This document shows, one piece after another, positions 42,193 through 51,788 of a DNA stretch of 64,000 nucleotides. The position numbers and the translations under genes were made by a program. Below the pieces are notes generated by a model. The model had not been told where the DNA came from, made no database searches, and saw nothing but the letters and a program-made list of their open reading frames with translations. The first letter of the stretch is position 1; every line of letters begins with the position of its first letter. The DNA comes from an uncultured Streptomyces sp. (lineage in GTDB: Bacteria > Actinomycetota > Actinomycetes > Streptomycetales > Streptomycetaceae). The stretch is taken from the NCBI RefSeq assembly GCF_947488945.1, contig NZ_CANLBS010000007.1, positions 124,001-188,000 on the forward strand, in the 5' to 3' direction.

Positions 42193-45100
42193 TGCAGGGA
42201 CGTTTCAAGAGGGATGGCACGGGGTCGCCCCAGGCTCACCAGGGCCGCGGGGAAGCTCCGGCGGAACACGAGCCGCGCGGCGGAGCCGACCGCGGTTCCT
42301 CGCCCCAGCACGCCCAGAACCCCGGGTCGGCGACAGCCGGCGACGGTGACGACAACGCACAGCGCACGGGCGCCCCGGCGGCCGGCGGCACCACCCCGGC
42401 GAATCCCGCCAGGCCCCGCGGCCAGGTCAGCGCCGGCTCCCGCATGGCCCTGCGCAACTGGCGCATCAGCACGCGCCTGGTCTCGCTCCTGGCGCTTCCC
42501 GTCGTCGCCGCCACCACGCTCGGCGGACTCCGCATCAACGAGTCCATGGGCGACATGGAGCAGCTGGAGCACATGCAGCTGCTGACGCAGATGACCAAGC
42601 AGGCCACCGAGCTGGCCCAGGCGCTGCAGAACGAGCGCGACCAGTCGGCCGGTCCGCTCTCCAACGGCGTCACCGCGACCAACTACAAGGTCACCGAGCC
42701 CCGGAAGAAGACCGACCGGGCCAAGGACGCCTTCCTGGACGCCACCCTGGAGATGGGGGACGCCGAGGGCGACGAGGCGCTGGAAGGCATCCACGCCTCC
42801 ATATCCATGATCTCGACCCAGCTCGGGCAGATCCGGGACATCCGCAAGAACGCCTACGCCAAGGGCGACCCGTCCCTCGCCACGGTCGACCAGTACAGCC
42901 AGCTCATCACCTCGCTGCTGGGCCTGTCGCAGGACATGGCGCAGGCGACCAGCAGCCCCGAGATGATCAAGCGGACCCGGGCGCTGGCCGCGTTCTCGTC
43001 GGCCAAGGAGTACGCCTCCGTCCAGCGGGCGATCATCGCCGCGGCGCTGCCCGGCGGCAACAGCCAGAAAACGCACCTGGACCCGAACGACAAGCAGTTC
43101 GGCCGCAACGCGCTCCGCAAGGAGAGCCTGGCGCTCAACTCGTTCAACACGATCTACGCCGCCACCGGCAACAGCGCCGCCGACCTGACGGACCCGCTGA
43201 CCAACGGCAACCCCGAGATCAACGCCGCGGACATGTACGCGAAGCAGGTCCTGGACACCACCACGGGCCTGGACGAGCGCAAGGCGCGGTCCTACCTCGA
43301 CTGGTACGACCAGAGCTCCACCAAGATCCAGGCGATGGAGACCATCGAGGCCACCCTCCTCAGCGACATGGAGGGCAAGGCCCGCGAGCTGCGCGAGGCG
43401 TCCCAGCGCGAGGCGATCCTCAACGGCGCCGTGATCCTCCTCGTCCTCGGCGTCTCCCTGGTGGGCGCGTTCGTGGTGGCGCGGTCGATGATCCGCTCGC
43501 TGCGCCGTCTCCAGGACACCGCCACCCGGGTCGCCCAGGACCGGCTGCCCGAGCTCGTCAAGCAGCTCTCCGAGACCGACCCGCAGGACGTCGACACCTC
43601 CGTGGAGTCGGTCGGCGTGCACTCGCGCGACGAGATCGGCCAGGTGGCCGCGGCCTTCGACGACGTGCACCGCGAGGCGGTCCGCCTCGCCGCCGAGCAG
43701 GCGCTGCTGCGGGGCAACGTCAACGCGATGTTCACCAACCTCTCGCGCCGCAGCCAGGGCCTCATCCAGCGCCAGCTCTCGCTCATCTCCGAACTGGAGT
43801 CCCGCGAGGCCGACCCGGACCAGCTCTCCTCGCTCTTCAAGCTCGACCACCTCGCGACCCGTATGCGCCGCAACGGCGAGAACCTCCTCGTCCTCGCCGG
43901 CGAGGAGCCGGGCCGCCGCTGGACGCGCCCCGTCCCGCTGGTCGACGTGCTTCGTGCCGCCGCCTCCGAGGTGGAGCAGTACGAGCGCATCGAACTGGCC
44001 GCGGTGCCCGCCACCGAAGTGGCCGGACGCGTCGTCAACGACCTCGTGCACCTGCTGGCCGAGCTGCTGGAGAACGCCACGTCGTTCTCCTCGCCGCAGA
44101 CCAAGGTCCGGGTCACCGGGCACGCGCTGCCGGACGGCCGGGTGCTGGTGGAGATCCACGACACCGGCATCGGCCTCTCGCCGGAGGACCTCGCCGCGAT
44201 CAACGAGCGGCTCGCCTCGCCGCCCACCGTGGACGTCTCGGTGTCCCGCCGGATGGGCCTGTTCGTGGTCGGCCGGCTCTCGCTGCGCCACGGCATCCGC
44301 ATCCAGCTCCGCCCGTCCGACTCCGGCGGCACCACGGCACTCGTCATGCTGCCGGTGGACGTCGCCAACGGTGGCAAGCAGCCGGCTTCCAAGCAGCCCG
44401 GCGCCCGGCCGAACGGCGCCCAGGCGCCCGGCGGCCTGCTGGCCGGCGCCGGCGCTCCCGGCGGCGGCAACGCCCCGCGCCCCGGTCTCGGCGGCCCGCA
44501 GGCTCCCCCGGCCAAGGGGCTCGGCGCCACCGCTCCGCGCGGCCAGGTCGGCGCGGGTTCCGGCCCGCGTGCGGCCCTGCCCTCCCGGGACGCCGGCCCG
44601 CGCCGCCCCGGTGGTCCGCAGGCCGGTGGTCCGCAGGCCGACGGCGGCCAGAACCGCGGCCCCCAGTTCCGCGAGGAGACCGGCGCCCAGGGCTTCCCGG
44701 GCCTGGAGCCGCAGCGCCAGGCCGGCGGCCTCTCCCAGGCCTTCGGCGGCGGCCGTCCGCCCGTGCGCAACGCGCAGGACGCTCCCGGCCGCGGTGAGCC
44801 CAACCTGTTCGGCCACGAGCCGTCCCAGGCCGGTCCCGGCGCCACCGGACCGCAGGGCGGCCAGAACGACCGGCAGGACCCGTACGGCCCCGGCGCCCAG
44901 CAGCAGCCGTTCGGCGGCCCGCAGGGTCCGGGCCAGAACGGTCCGGGCCAGAACGGTCCGGGCCAGAACGGTCCCGACTCGTTCGGTCCCGGCTCCTACG
45001 GCCCCGACGCCTACGGTCAGGGACGCCAGGGCCCCGCGCCCGTGCGGCCCGCCTCCGGCACGCAGAGCTCCTTCGGTCCGGCCCAGGGCGCGCCCGCCGG

Positions 45101-46070
45101 CCAGGGCGGCTTCCAGCAGTCCGGCGGCCCCGGCCGCCAGTTGCCGCCGCCCGGCGGCCCGCGCGCGGAGCTGCCCGGCGGGAACCCCCCGCAGCAGCGC
45201 CCGCAGACCACGAGCTGGGGTGCGCAGGAGCAGGGTGCGCCCCGGCGTACGCCCCTGGACACGCCGCGCGGTCACGAAGAGGCGGACGCCACCGGCCAGT
45301 TCCAGCTTCCCGGCTCCCGCTCCCCCTTCGACCCCCCGTCCCACCCGGCGGCGGACGACCGGCAGGGTCCCGCGGCCACGGCCGAGTTCGCCCGTCCGGA
45401 CTTCTCCGCCCCGCCCGGTCCCGGCCCGGCGGACCCGGCGAGCACCACGCAGTTCGCCCGTCCCGACTTCGGCGCCCCGCTGCCGGCCGGCGCAGGGCTG
45501 CCGGGCCCCGCCCGCCGCGACCGGGACGACGACTTCGGGGTGCCCCGTCCGCCCGCCGGGCAGGCGGGCGGCATGCCCCGCCGTCCGGAGCGTCCGGAGG
45601 CCCTGCCGCCGGCTTCGGGTCCGGGCGACGGCCGTACGCCGCTCTACGACACGCTGGAGACCAACTGGTTCCACGGGCCGCAGTCCGGTGGCCAGGAGCC
45701 GCCCGCGGCCCCGGCCGGCGACCTCTCCGGTCCGCCCGCCCCGGTGCGTTCCCCGGGCGACACCGGGTCGTTGCCGCAGTGGCGCCCGTCGCCCAACGAC
45801 GACCTGGTGCGCCAGGCCGAGCGGGCGAAGAAGCCGGCCGCCGGCGGAATCACCACATCCGGTCTGCCGCGGCGGGTTCCGCGCGCCAATTTGGTTCCTG
45901 GCACCGCTCAGCAGCAGAATCACCAGTCCGGACCCCAGGTTTCGCGCGCGCCCGACGACGTGCGCGGTCGTCTGACCAATCTCCGCCGGGGCATCCAGCA
46001 GGGACGGCAGGCCAACGGCCGGTCGACCGGCAGCTTCCCACTCGGCCCCCCTCACCAGCAGGAGCGCTAG
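42192..46070 (+). CDS. cvnA1: CvnA1, membrane histidine-kinase-like sensor of conservon 1
   Basis: 1,292-residue protein. A disordered N-terminus (1-90) is followed by TM1 (about 95-116, VSLLALPVVAATTLGG), a roughly 290-residue extracytoplasmic sensor region of nitrate/nitrite-sensing type, TM2 (about 408-430), a HAMP-like linker and an HATPase domain (about 580-720; LAELLENAT and DTGIGL). There is no clear phospho-acceptor His box. A Gly/Pro/Gln-rich tail of about 570 residues, including three GQNGP units near 44932-44976, follows and ends with LPRRVPRANLVPG. GTG 42192 chosen by comparison with CvnA2; in-frame starts exist back to 41880. Confidence 0.9.
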   Translation: MQGRFKRDGTGSPQAHQGRGEAPAEHEPRGGADRGSSPQHAQNPGSATAGDGDDNAQRTGAPAAGGTTPANPARPRGQVSAGSRMALRNWRISTRLVSLLALPVVAATTLGGLRINESMGDMEQLEHMQLLTQMTKQATELAQALQNERDQSAGPLSNGVTATNYKVTEPRKKTDRAKDAFLDATLEMGDAEGDEALEGIHASISMISTQLGQIRDIRKNAYAKGDPSLATVDQYSQLITSLLGLSQDMAQATSSPEMIKRTRALAAFSSAKEYASVQRAIIAAALPGGNSQKTHLDPNDKQFGRNALRKESLALNSFNTIYAATGNSAADLTDPLTNGNPEINAADMYAKQVLDTTTGLDERKARSYLDWYDQSSTKIQAMETIEATLLSDMEGKARELREASQREAILNGAVILLVLGVSLVGAFVVARSMIRSLRRLQDTATRVAQDRLPELVKQLSETDPQDVDTSVESVGVHSRDEIGQVAAAFDDVHREAVRLAAEQALLRGNVNAMFTNLSRRSQGLIQRQLSLISELESREADPDQLSSLFKLDHLATRMRRNGENLLVLAGEEPGRRWTRPVPLVDVLRAAASEVEQYERIELAAVPATEVAGRVVNDLVHLLAELLENATSFSSPQTKVRVTGHALPDGRVLVEIHDTGIGLSPEDLAAINERLASPPTVDVSVSRRMGLFVVGRLSLRHGIRIQLRPSDSGGTTALVMLPVDVANGGKQPASKQPGARPNGAQAPGGLLAGAGAPGGGNAPRPGLGGPQAPPAKGLGATAPRGQVGAGSGPRAALPSRDAGPRRPGGPQAGGPQADGGQNRGPQFREETGAQGFPGLEPQRQAGGLSQAFGGGRPPVRNAQDAPGRGEPNLFGHEPSQAGPGATGPQGGQNDRQDPYGPGAQQQPFGGPQGPGQNGPGQNGPGQNGPDSFGPGSYGPDAYGQGRQGPAPVRPASGTQSSFGPAQGAPAGQGGFQQSGGPGRQLPPPGGPRAELPGGNPPQQRPQTTSWGAQEQGAPRRTPLDTPRGHEEADATGQFQLPGSRSPFDPPSHPAADDRQGPAATAEFARPDFSAPPGPGPADPASTTQFARPDFGAPLPAGAGLPGPARRDRDDDFGVPRPPAGQAGGMPRRPERPEALPPASGPGDGRTPLYDTLETNWFHGPQSGGQEPPAAPAGDLSGPPAPVRSPGDTGSLPQWRPSPNDDLVRQAERAKKPAAGGITTSGLPRRVPRANLVPGTAQQQNHQSGPQVSRAPDDVRGRLTNLRRGIQQGRQANGRSTGSFPLGPPHQQER

Positions 46071-46493
46071 TTGAGCCCCATGAGTCAGGCCGCGCAGAAT
46101 CTGAACTGGCTGATCACCAACTTCGTGGACAACACCCCCGGGGTGTCGCACACGGTGGTGGTGTCGGCCGACGGACTGCTGCTGGCGATGTCCGAAGGTT
46201 TCCCGCGCGACCGCGCCGACCAGCTCGCGGCGGTCGCCTCCGGGCTGACCTCGCTGACCGCGGGCGCCTCCCGCATCTTCGAGGGCGGCGCGGTCAGCCA
46301 GACGGTCGTGGAGATGGAGCGGGGGTTCCTCTTCCTCATGTCCGTCTCCGACGGTTCCTCACTGGCCGTACTCGCCCACCCGGACGCCGACATCGGTCTG
46401 GTCGGCTACGAGATGGCGCTGCTCGTCGACCGTGCGGGTTCCGTCCTCACGCCCGACCTGCGTGCCGAACTCCAGGGAAGTCTGCTGCACTAG
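46071..46493 (+). CDS. cvnB1: CvnB1, roadblock/LC7 protein
   Basis: 140-residue roadblock/LC7-fold protein, probably a partner or activator of the CvnD GTPase (as MglB is for MglA). It starts SPMSQAAQNLNWLITNF. The unusual TTG start directly follows the cvnA1 stop and has AGGAG 6 nt upstream; the ATG at 46080 is the alternative but badly spaced. It differs from CvnB2 at six residues. Confidence 0.95.
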   Translation: MSPMSQAAQNLNWLITNFVDNTPGVSHTVVVSADGLLLAMSEGFPRDRADQLAAVASGLTSLTAGASRIFEGGAVSQTVVEMERGFLFLMSVSDGSSLAVLAHPDADIGLVGYEMALLVDRAGSVLTPDLRAELQGSLLH

Positions 46494-46625
46494 GCGGCCT
46501 CGGAGCGGATTTCGACCAGGATCTCCTCAGGTACTGCCCATGATTCACACCCGTCAGGCCGATCAGCCCCCCACCGGCCGCTGCAGACGGTACGTAGACG
46601 CCCTGCTGTCCAGCCCGGAGGATTC

Positions 46626-47033
46626 ATGACCCCGCCACCCGCCTCACCCGATCCGTACGGCGCTCTGCACCACGCGTCGTACGACGGTGAAGGCGACCAG
46701 CCGTTGGTCCGTCCGTACGCCATGACCGGCGGCCGGACCCGGCCCCGCTACCAGCTCGCCATCGAGGCACTGGTCAGCACCACGGCCGATCCGGCTCACC
46801 TGGGGACGCTGCTCCCCGAGCACCAGCGGATCTGCCACCTCTGCCGCGAGGTCAAGTCGGTGGCGGAGGTCTCGGCACTGCTGTCCATGCCGCTCGGCGT
46901 GGCGCGGATCCTCGTGGCGGACCTGGCGGAAGCCGGCATGGTGGCCATCCACCAGCCCGGCAACGGAGAGGCCGGCGGCACGCCGGACGTGACACTGCTC
47001 GAAAGGGTGCTCAGTGGACTTCGCAAGCTCTAG
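46626..47033 (+). CDS. cvnC1: CvnC1, DUF742 protein
   Basis: 135-residue protein with the DUF742 core: LVRPYAMTGGRTRPRYQLAI, EHQRICHLCREVKSV and a winged-helix-like VARILVADLAEAGMV. Role in conservons unknown. ATG with GGAGG 7 nt upstream. Its last 20 bp overlap cvnD1. Confidence 0.94.
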   Translation: MTPPPASPDPYGALHHASYDGEGDQPLVRPYAMTGGRTRPRYQLAIEALVSTTADPAHLGTLLPEHQRICHLCREVKSVAEVSALLSMPLGVARILVADLAEAGMVAIHQPGNGEAGGTPDVTLLERVLSGLRKL

Positions 47034-47589
47034 CGGCGGAGCGGCCCGCTCCACCACCTCGGCGAAGATCGTGGTGGCAGGGGGCTTCGGCGTGGGTAAG
47101 ACCACGTTTGTCGGTGCCGTTTCGGAGATCAACCCGCTGCGCACCGAAGCCGTGATGACGTCCGCCTCCGCGGGCATCGACGACCTGACCCACACCGGGG
47201 ACAAGACCACCACCACGGTGGCCATGGACTTCGGCCGCATCACCCTGGACCAGGACCTGATCCTGTACCTGTTCGGCACCCCCGGACAGGACCGCTTCTG
47301 GTTCATGTGGGACGACCTCGTACGCGGCGCCATCGGCGCCGTCGTCCTCGTCGACACCCGCCGCCTCGCCGACTGCTTCCCCGCCGTCGACTACTTCGAG
47401 AACAGCGGCCTGCCCTTCGTCATCGCCCTCAACGGCTTCGACGGACACCAGCCCTACACCCCCGACGAAGTACGCGAAGCACTCCAGATCGGCCCCGACA
47501 CCCCCATCCTCACCACCGACGCCCGCCACCGCGCCGACGCCAAGAGCGCCCTCATCACCCTCGTGGAACACGCCCTCATGGCCCGGCTG
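46989..47589 (+). repeat. 601-bp perfect direct repeat, copy 1 (cvnC1 end + cvnD1)
   Basis: Identical base for base to 52545-53145. It covers the last 45 bp of cvnC1 and all but the last 6 bp of cvnD1. Bases flanking the block differ on both sides. Compared by eye line by line. Confidence 0.95.
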
Positions 47590-47595
47590 AAGTAG
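47014..47595 (+). CDS. cvnD1: CvnD1, small GTPase-like protein
   Basis: 193-residue ATP/GTP-binding protein of the MglA/Ras-like type. G1 is GGFGVGKTT (23-31), G3 is FGTPGQDRF (87-95) and the G4-like motif is NGFD rather than NKxD. GTG start inside the cvnC1 3' end, so translation is coupled. Conservon GTPases are proposed to work like eukaryotic G proteins with the CvnA sensor. It differs from CvnD2 only in the last residue (Lys for Arg). Confidence 0.95.
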   Translation: MDFASSSGGAARSTTSAKIVVAGGFGVGKTTFVGAVSEINPLRTEAVMTSASAGIDDLTHTGDKTTTTVAMDFGRITLDQDLILYLFGTPGQDRFWFMWDDLVRGAIGAVVLVDTRRLADCFPAVDYFENSGLPFVIALNGFDGHQPYTPDEVREALQIGPDTPILTTDARHRADAKSALITLVEHALMARLK

Positions 47596-47638
47596 CACGG
47601 CATAAGTCCGCTTTCGCCGAAGCGAGTTGCCGGACCGG

Positions 47639-47681
47639 CACGGGGGCGGGTCTGTGTCCTTTGACACCTTCCGCCCCCGTG
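47639..47681 (+). terminator. Nested hairpin downstream of cvnD1
   Basis: Outer stem CACGGGGGCGG with its complement and an inner GTGTC-CTTT-GACAC stem, 44 bp after the cvnD1 stop codon. Confidence 0.7.
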
Positions 47682-47755
47682 TTCATAACGTTTCGACAGA
47701 GAATTGAGCGCCGCTCGACACCCGACGCACTCGTGCGGTGTCACTGCGCTCACAT

Positions 47756-47779
47756 GAGCCCCGTCATTTGACGGGGCTC
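47756..47779 (+). terminator. Rho-independent terminator between cvn1 and cvn2
   Basis: Perfect 11-bp stem GAGCCCCGTCA with TT centre followed by GTTCTTTATG. It should end cvn1 transcription. The rest of 47596-47902 shows nothing else notable beyond the cvn2 promoter that must lie there. Confidence 0.85.
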
Positions 47780-47902
47780 GTTCTTTATGACCGTTTTATC
47801 TGAGGCTTCCGCCACGCGGACCGGCCGCCGCCGGGTGTTTGGAACGCGGCCGGTGCGCGTGCTGGAATTCGAAGTACTCCCGAGTAGTACGGCCCTGAAC
47901 GA

Positions 47903-47953
47903 ATGAACCGGCACGACGTAGGTGCCGACGCCGAGAGGTTGTTGGTCGAGTGA
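47903..47953 (+). CDS. Possible 16-residue upstream ORF coupled to cvnA2
   Basis: ATG at 47903 encodes MNRHDVGADAERLLVE; its TGA overlaps the cvnA2 GTG (GTGA). Third-position GC is high (13 of 15 codons), but the RBS is poor. Parallel to the short ORF before cvnA1. Confidence 0.35.
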   Translation: MNRHDVGADAERLLVE

Positions 47954-50900
47954 GGCGTAGCAACGAGGGCTCAGCGCTGCCCGAGCGGGGCAACTTCACG
48001 CCGCCGCCGCGCACCGCGGCGCAGCCCCCGGAGAAGTCCGGTCCCGAGCCCGCGGCCGGCAGTGCCAGCCGGCTGTCCCCGCGCAACTGGCGCGTGCCGA
48101 CCCGGCTGAACGCGATCCTCCTCATCCCCGCCCTGGTCGGCCTGGTCATGGGCGGCTTCCAGGTGAAGGGCTCGATCGACACCTGGAACGAGGCGCAGGA
48201 CGCCGAGAAGACGGCGCTGATCGTGCGCGCCGCCTCGGTGTACGGCGCCGCGCTGCTCAACGAACGCGACCTCACGGCCCAGCCGCTGCTCTCCAACGAC
48301 CGCGAAGCCGAGCTCGTCACCAAGACCCGTGCCGCGACGGACACGGCGGCCGACGCCTTCGACGCGGCCGTCACGGACATGCCGCAGAAGCAGGGCCTGG
48401 AGCGGCGGCTGAAGCTGTTCCGCACCGAGGAGCCGAAGCTGGAGGACCTGCGCAAGGCCGCCTACGCCGAGGCGCTGGACCCGGTGAAGACCGAAGAGGG
48501 CTACACGCAGGTCCAGCACTCCTTGATGGAGCTCGCCAACGAGCTCGGCCTCGGCACGGGCAACGTCACCAGCTACGGCCGCACCGTGTACGCGATCCAG
48601 CTGGCCCAGGCTGCAGAATCGCTTCAGCGCTCCATCGGCATGCACCTCCTGGTACGCCCCAGCGGCACGCCGACCAAGTTCGACGCCCAGGTCAAGGCCT
48701 TCGGCTCGTACAACTACCTGGAGCAGATCGCCCTCGGCGAGTTCAACTCCGGCGGCACCCAGGGGGACGTGGACCGCCTCAAGGAGGTCATGGCCGAGAA
48801 GGCCACCGAGGGGGCTGCCCAGCTCAAGGCCGCCAAGGAGCAGGCCGACGCGGCGGGCAAGCCCTTCGTGGCGCCGCCGAGCGCCGGGGGCTCCGTCTTC
48901 GACGGCATGGCCGCGGAGATCGGCAAGGGCCTGTCGCCCAAGCAGCTCAAGGCCAAGGGCATCACCCCGGAGACCTGGACGGCCGCCTCGACCGCCAAGT
49001 TCGAGGGCTACGCCACGGTGGCGGACGAGATGGTCGACAAGGCGGTGAACGAGGCCGCGCAGATCTCGTCGGACGCCAAGTCCGACGCCATCGTCAACGG
49101 CGCGATCGTGCTCGTCGCCCTGCTGGTCGCGTTCGTGGTGGCCGGCCTCATGGCCCGCCAGATGAGCCGCGCGATGCGCCGGCTGCGCACCGCCGCCTTC
49201 CAGATCGCCGAGCAGCGGCTGCCGTCCCTGGTCGACCAGCTCTCCCGGACCGACCCCGGCCGGGTGGACACCCGCGTCGACCCGATCCCGATCGACTCGC
49301 ACGACGAGATCGGCGAGGTCGCCCGCGCCTTCGACCAGGTGCACCAGGAGGCCGTCCGGCTCGCCGCCGAGCAGGCCATGCTCCGCGGCAACGTCAACGC
49401 GATCTTCACCAACCTGTCGCGCCGCAACCAGTCGCTCATCGAGGGCCAGCTGACCCTCATCACCGACCTGGAGAACAACGAGGCCGACCCGGACCAGCTG
49501 GAGAGCCTGTTCAAGCTGGACCACCTGGCGACCCGTATGCGGCGCAACGGCGAGAACCTCCTGGTCCTCGCCGGCGAGGAGCCCGGCCGCCGCTGGAACC
49601 AGCCGGTGCCGCTGGTGGACGTCCTGCGCGCCGCCTCCTCCGAGGTGGAGTCGTACGAGCGCATCGAGCTGTCCGGAGTCCCCGACACCGAGATCCACGG
49701 CCAGGCCGTCACCGACCTCGTGCACCTGCTGGCCGAGCTGCTGGAGAACGCCACGGTCTTCTCCTCGCCGCAGACCAAGGTCCGGGTCAACGCGACCCGG
49801 CTGCCGGACGGTCGTGTCATGGTCGAGATCCACGACAAGGGCATCGGCCTCACCGCCGAGGACTTCGCCGACATCAACCACAAGCTCGCCAACCCGCCGA
49901 CCGTGGACGCCGCGGTCTCCCAGCGGATGGGGCTGTTCGTGGTCGGCCGGCTGGCCGACCGGCACGGCGTGCGGGTCCAGCTCCGTCCTTCGGGCGAGCA
50001 GGCCGGCACCACCTCGCTGGTCATGCTCCCCGACGCGATCACCCACGGTGGCGGCGGCTTGGCCCCGGAGCCGGACGACTTCACCGTCTCCTCGATCATC
50101 CCGGAGCAGAAGGCCTTCGCCGCCGCCCCGAAGCAGGAGCGGATGCGCACGGCGGCCGAGCTCGGCTTCGACGACTCGCGCTACGAGGCGCCGGCCGCGG
50201 ACGCCCCGCAGCTCGACCCGGTCAACCGCTCGCTGATGCGCGAGGAGCGCCGCGCGGCCCTGGACGCCGCCGGGTCCGGCGGGGAGCAGGCCTCCTTCCC
50301 CGGGGGCGCGCCCGCCGCCCAGGGGGGCCAGGAGTTCGCCCCGGAGCCGTACCCGCGGCAGGAGCTCCCCGCGAGCGGCTACCCGCAGGAGGGTTACGCC
50401 CAGAACGGGTACCCGCAGAACGGCTACGCGCAGGAGGGTTACCCGCAGGAGCAGTTCGGCCAGGAGACCTTCGCGCAGAACGGCTACGGCCAGAACGGCC
50501 ACGCCCAGGACGCCTACGGGCAGGGCCAGTTCGGGCAGCAGGCCGGCCCGGCCGGCGGGTTCGACCCGTTCGGTACCGGAGCGCCCGCCGCCGGCCTCCC
50601 GCAGGACGCGCCGCTGGGACATGTGGAGGGCGCCTACCAGGACCAGGGTGCACAACAGGGGGCGTACGCAGACCAGTTCGCCACCGGGACCGACCTGCAG
50701 GGGCAGGGTGAGTGGGCCGACGAGTCCGGATTCCAGGGCGGCTACCCCGCTCCGGCGCCGGACGAAACGGAATCTGCCCCCGGCGCTCCCGGAGAGCCCG
50801 GGGAACGCGTAGGCTTCGACCGTTCGGGTCCCACCCCGAACCCCGGCCACGAGCTGACGGACGCGGGCCTGCCGAAGCGAGGCGGACCGCAGCAACGGCA

Positions 50901-51273
50901 GCCGGGTCGCGGAGCCGACCGGCCCGCGGGCGTCGGCGAGCACGAGTCGCAGCAGGAACAGCAGCCGCAGCCCACGGCCGGGCCGCAGGAGAACGACGGC
51001 CAGGAAGACTGGCGTTCGACGAACGACGAGCGCTGGGAGCGGGCCGAGAAGCTCCGCGAGCCGAAGGCCGGCGGGATCACTCCTTCGGGGCTTCCCCGGC
51101 GGGTGCCCAAGGCCAATCTGGTCGAGGGCACGGCGGAGCAGACCCAGCAGGGCGGCCCACAGATCTCGCGTGCTCCCGAGGACATCCGCGGCAGGTTGAG
51201 CAACCTGCGGCGCGGTATCCAGCAGGGGCGCAGCGCGGGAGCGGACAACAGTAACTACCACCAGGAGCGTTAG
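47950..51273 (+). CDS. cvnA2: CvnA2, membrane histidine-kinase-like sensor of conservon 2
   Basis: 1,107-residue paralog of CvnA1. TM1 lies at about 54-73, followed by an extracytoplasmic sensor region of roughly 300 residues, TM2 (about 378-403), HAMP-like linker, and HATPase domain (about 560-695; LAELLENAT, DKGIGL). The disordered tail of about 410 residues is rich in Gln/Gly/Tyr with QNGYPQNGYAQEGYPQE repeats. The C-terminal tip ISRAPEDIRGRLSNLRRGIQ is shared with CvnA1. The sensor and tail have diverged, so the two conservons probably detect different signals. Confidence 0.92.
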   Translation: MRRSNEGSALPERGNFTPPPRTAAQPPEKSGPEPAAGSASRLSPRNWRVPTRLNAILLIPALVGLVMGGFQVKGSIDTWNEAQDAEKTALIVRAASVYGAALLNERDLTAQPLLSNDREAELVTKTRAATDTAADAFDAAVTDMPQKQGLERRLKLFRTEEPKLEDLRKAAYAEALDPVKTEEGYTQVQHSLMELANELGLGTGNVTSYGRTVYAIQLAQAAESLQRSIGMHLLVRPSGTPTKFDAQVKAFGSYNYLEQIALGEFNSGGTQGDVDRLKEVMAEKATEGAAQLKAAKEQADAAGKPFVAPPSAGGSVFDGMAAEIGKGLSPKQLKAKGITPETWTAASTAKFEGYATVADEMVDKAVNEAAQISSDAKSDAIVNGAIVLVALLVAFVVAGLMARQMSRAMRRLRTAAFQIAEQRLPSLVDQLSRTDPGRVDTRVDPIPIDSHDEIGEVARAFDQVHQEAVRLAAEQAMLRGNVNAIFTNLSRRNQSLIEGQLTLITDLENNEADPDQLESLFKLDHLATRMRRNGENLLVLAGEEPGRRWNQPVPLVDVLRAASSEVESYERIELSGVPDTEIHGQAVTDLVHLLAELLENATVFSSPQTKVRVNATRLPDGRVMVEIHDKGIGLTAEDFADINHKLANPPTVDAAVSQRMGLFVVGRLADRHGVRVQLRPSGEQAGTTSLVMLPDAITHGGGGLAPEPDDFTVSSIIPEQKAFAAAPKQERMRTAAELGFDDSRYEAPAADAPQLDPVNRSLMREERRAALDAAGSGGEQASFPGGAPAAQGGQEFAPEPYPRQELPASGYPQEGYAQNGYPQNGYAQEGYPQEQFGQETFAQNGYGQNGHAQDAYGQGQFGQQAGPAGGFDPFGTGAPAAGLPQDAPLGHVEGAYQDQGAQQGAYADQFATGTDLQGQGEWADESGFQGGYPAPAPDETESAPGAPGEPGERVGFDRSGPTPNPGHELTDAGLPKRGGPQQRQPGRGADRPAGVGEHESQQEQQPQPTAGPQENDGQEDWRSTNDERWERAEKLREPKAGGITPSGLPRRVPKANLVEGTAEQTQQGGPQISRAPEDIRGRLSNLRRGIQQGRSAGADNSNYHQER

Positions 51274-51274
51274 T

Positions 51275-51697
51275 GTGAGCCCGATGAGCCAGGCGGCGCA
51301 GAATCTCAACTGGTTGATCACCAACTTCGTCGACAACACCCCTGGTGTGTCGCACACGGTGGTGGTCTCCGCCGACGGACTCCTGCTGGCGATGTCCGAG
51401 GGGTTCCCCCGGGACCGCGCGGACCAGCTCGCGGCGGTCGCTTCCGGACTGACGTCGCTGACCGCGGGCGCCTCCCGGATCTTCGAGGGCGGTGCCGTCA
51501 ACCAGACGGTTGTGGAGATGGAGCGCGGATTCCTCTTCATCATGTCCATCTCGGACGGCTCGTCACTTGCCGTACTGGCCCACCCTGAGGCCGATATCGG
51601 TCTGGTTGGGTACGAAATGGCGCTTCTTGTCGATCGCGCGGGCGGCGTTCTCACCCCCGATCTGCGGGCCGAACTTCAGGGAAGTCTTCTCAACTGA
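51275..51697 (+). CDS. cvnB2: CvnB2, roadblock/LC7 protein
   Basis: 140-residue roadblock protein almost identical to CvnB1 in sequence but with many silent base differences. GTG start one base after the cvnA2 stop, with AGGAG 7 nt upstream. Expected partner of CvnD2. Confidence 0.95.
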   Translation: MSPMSQAAQNLNWLITNFVDNTPGVSHTVVVSADGLLLAMSEGFPRDRADQLAAVASGLTSLTAGASRIFEGGAVNQTVVEMERGFLFIMSISDGSSLAVLAHPEADIGLVGYEMALLVDRAGGVLTPDLRAELQGSLLN

Positions 51698-51788
51698 GGA
51701 GACGGACAGTGCGTTTCTCGCCACCGCCCCATAAGGTGCGGTGGCGCGGCCCCACTGGGATCGGCGACAGGCAGTCGGAGGAGGAGAC

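Noticed and set aside
44932..44976. 15-bp tandem repeats as an independent element
   Set aside because: They encode GQNGP units within the disordered CvnA1 tail and keep frame, so they are part of the gene.
42189..46151. A 1,320-codon open frame on the minus strand
   Set aside because: Antisense to cvnA1; composition is Gly/Arg/Leu/Val repeats without family features.
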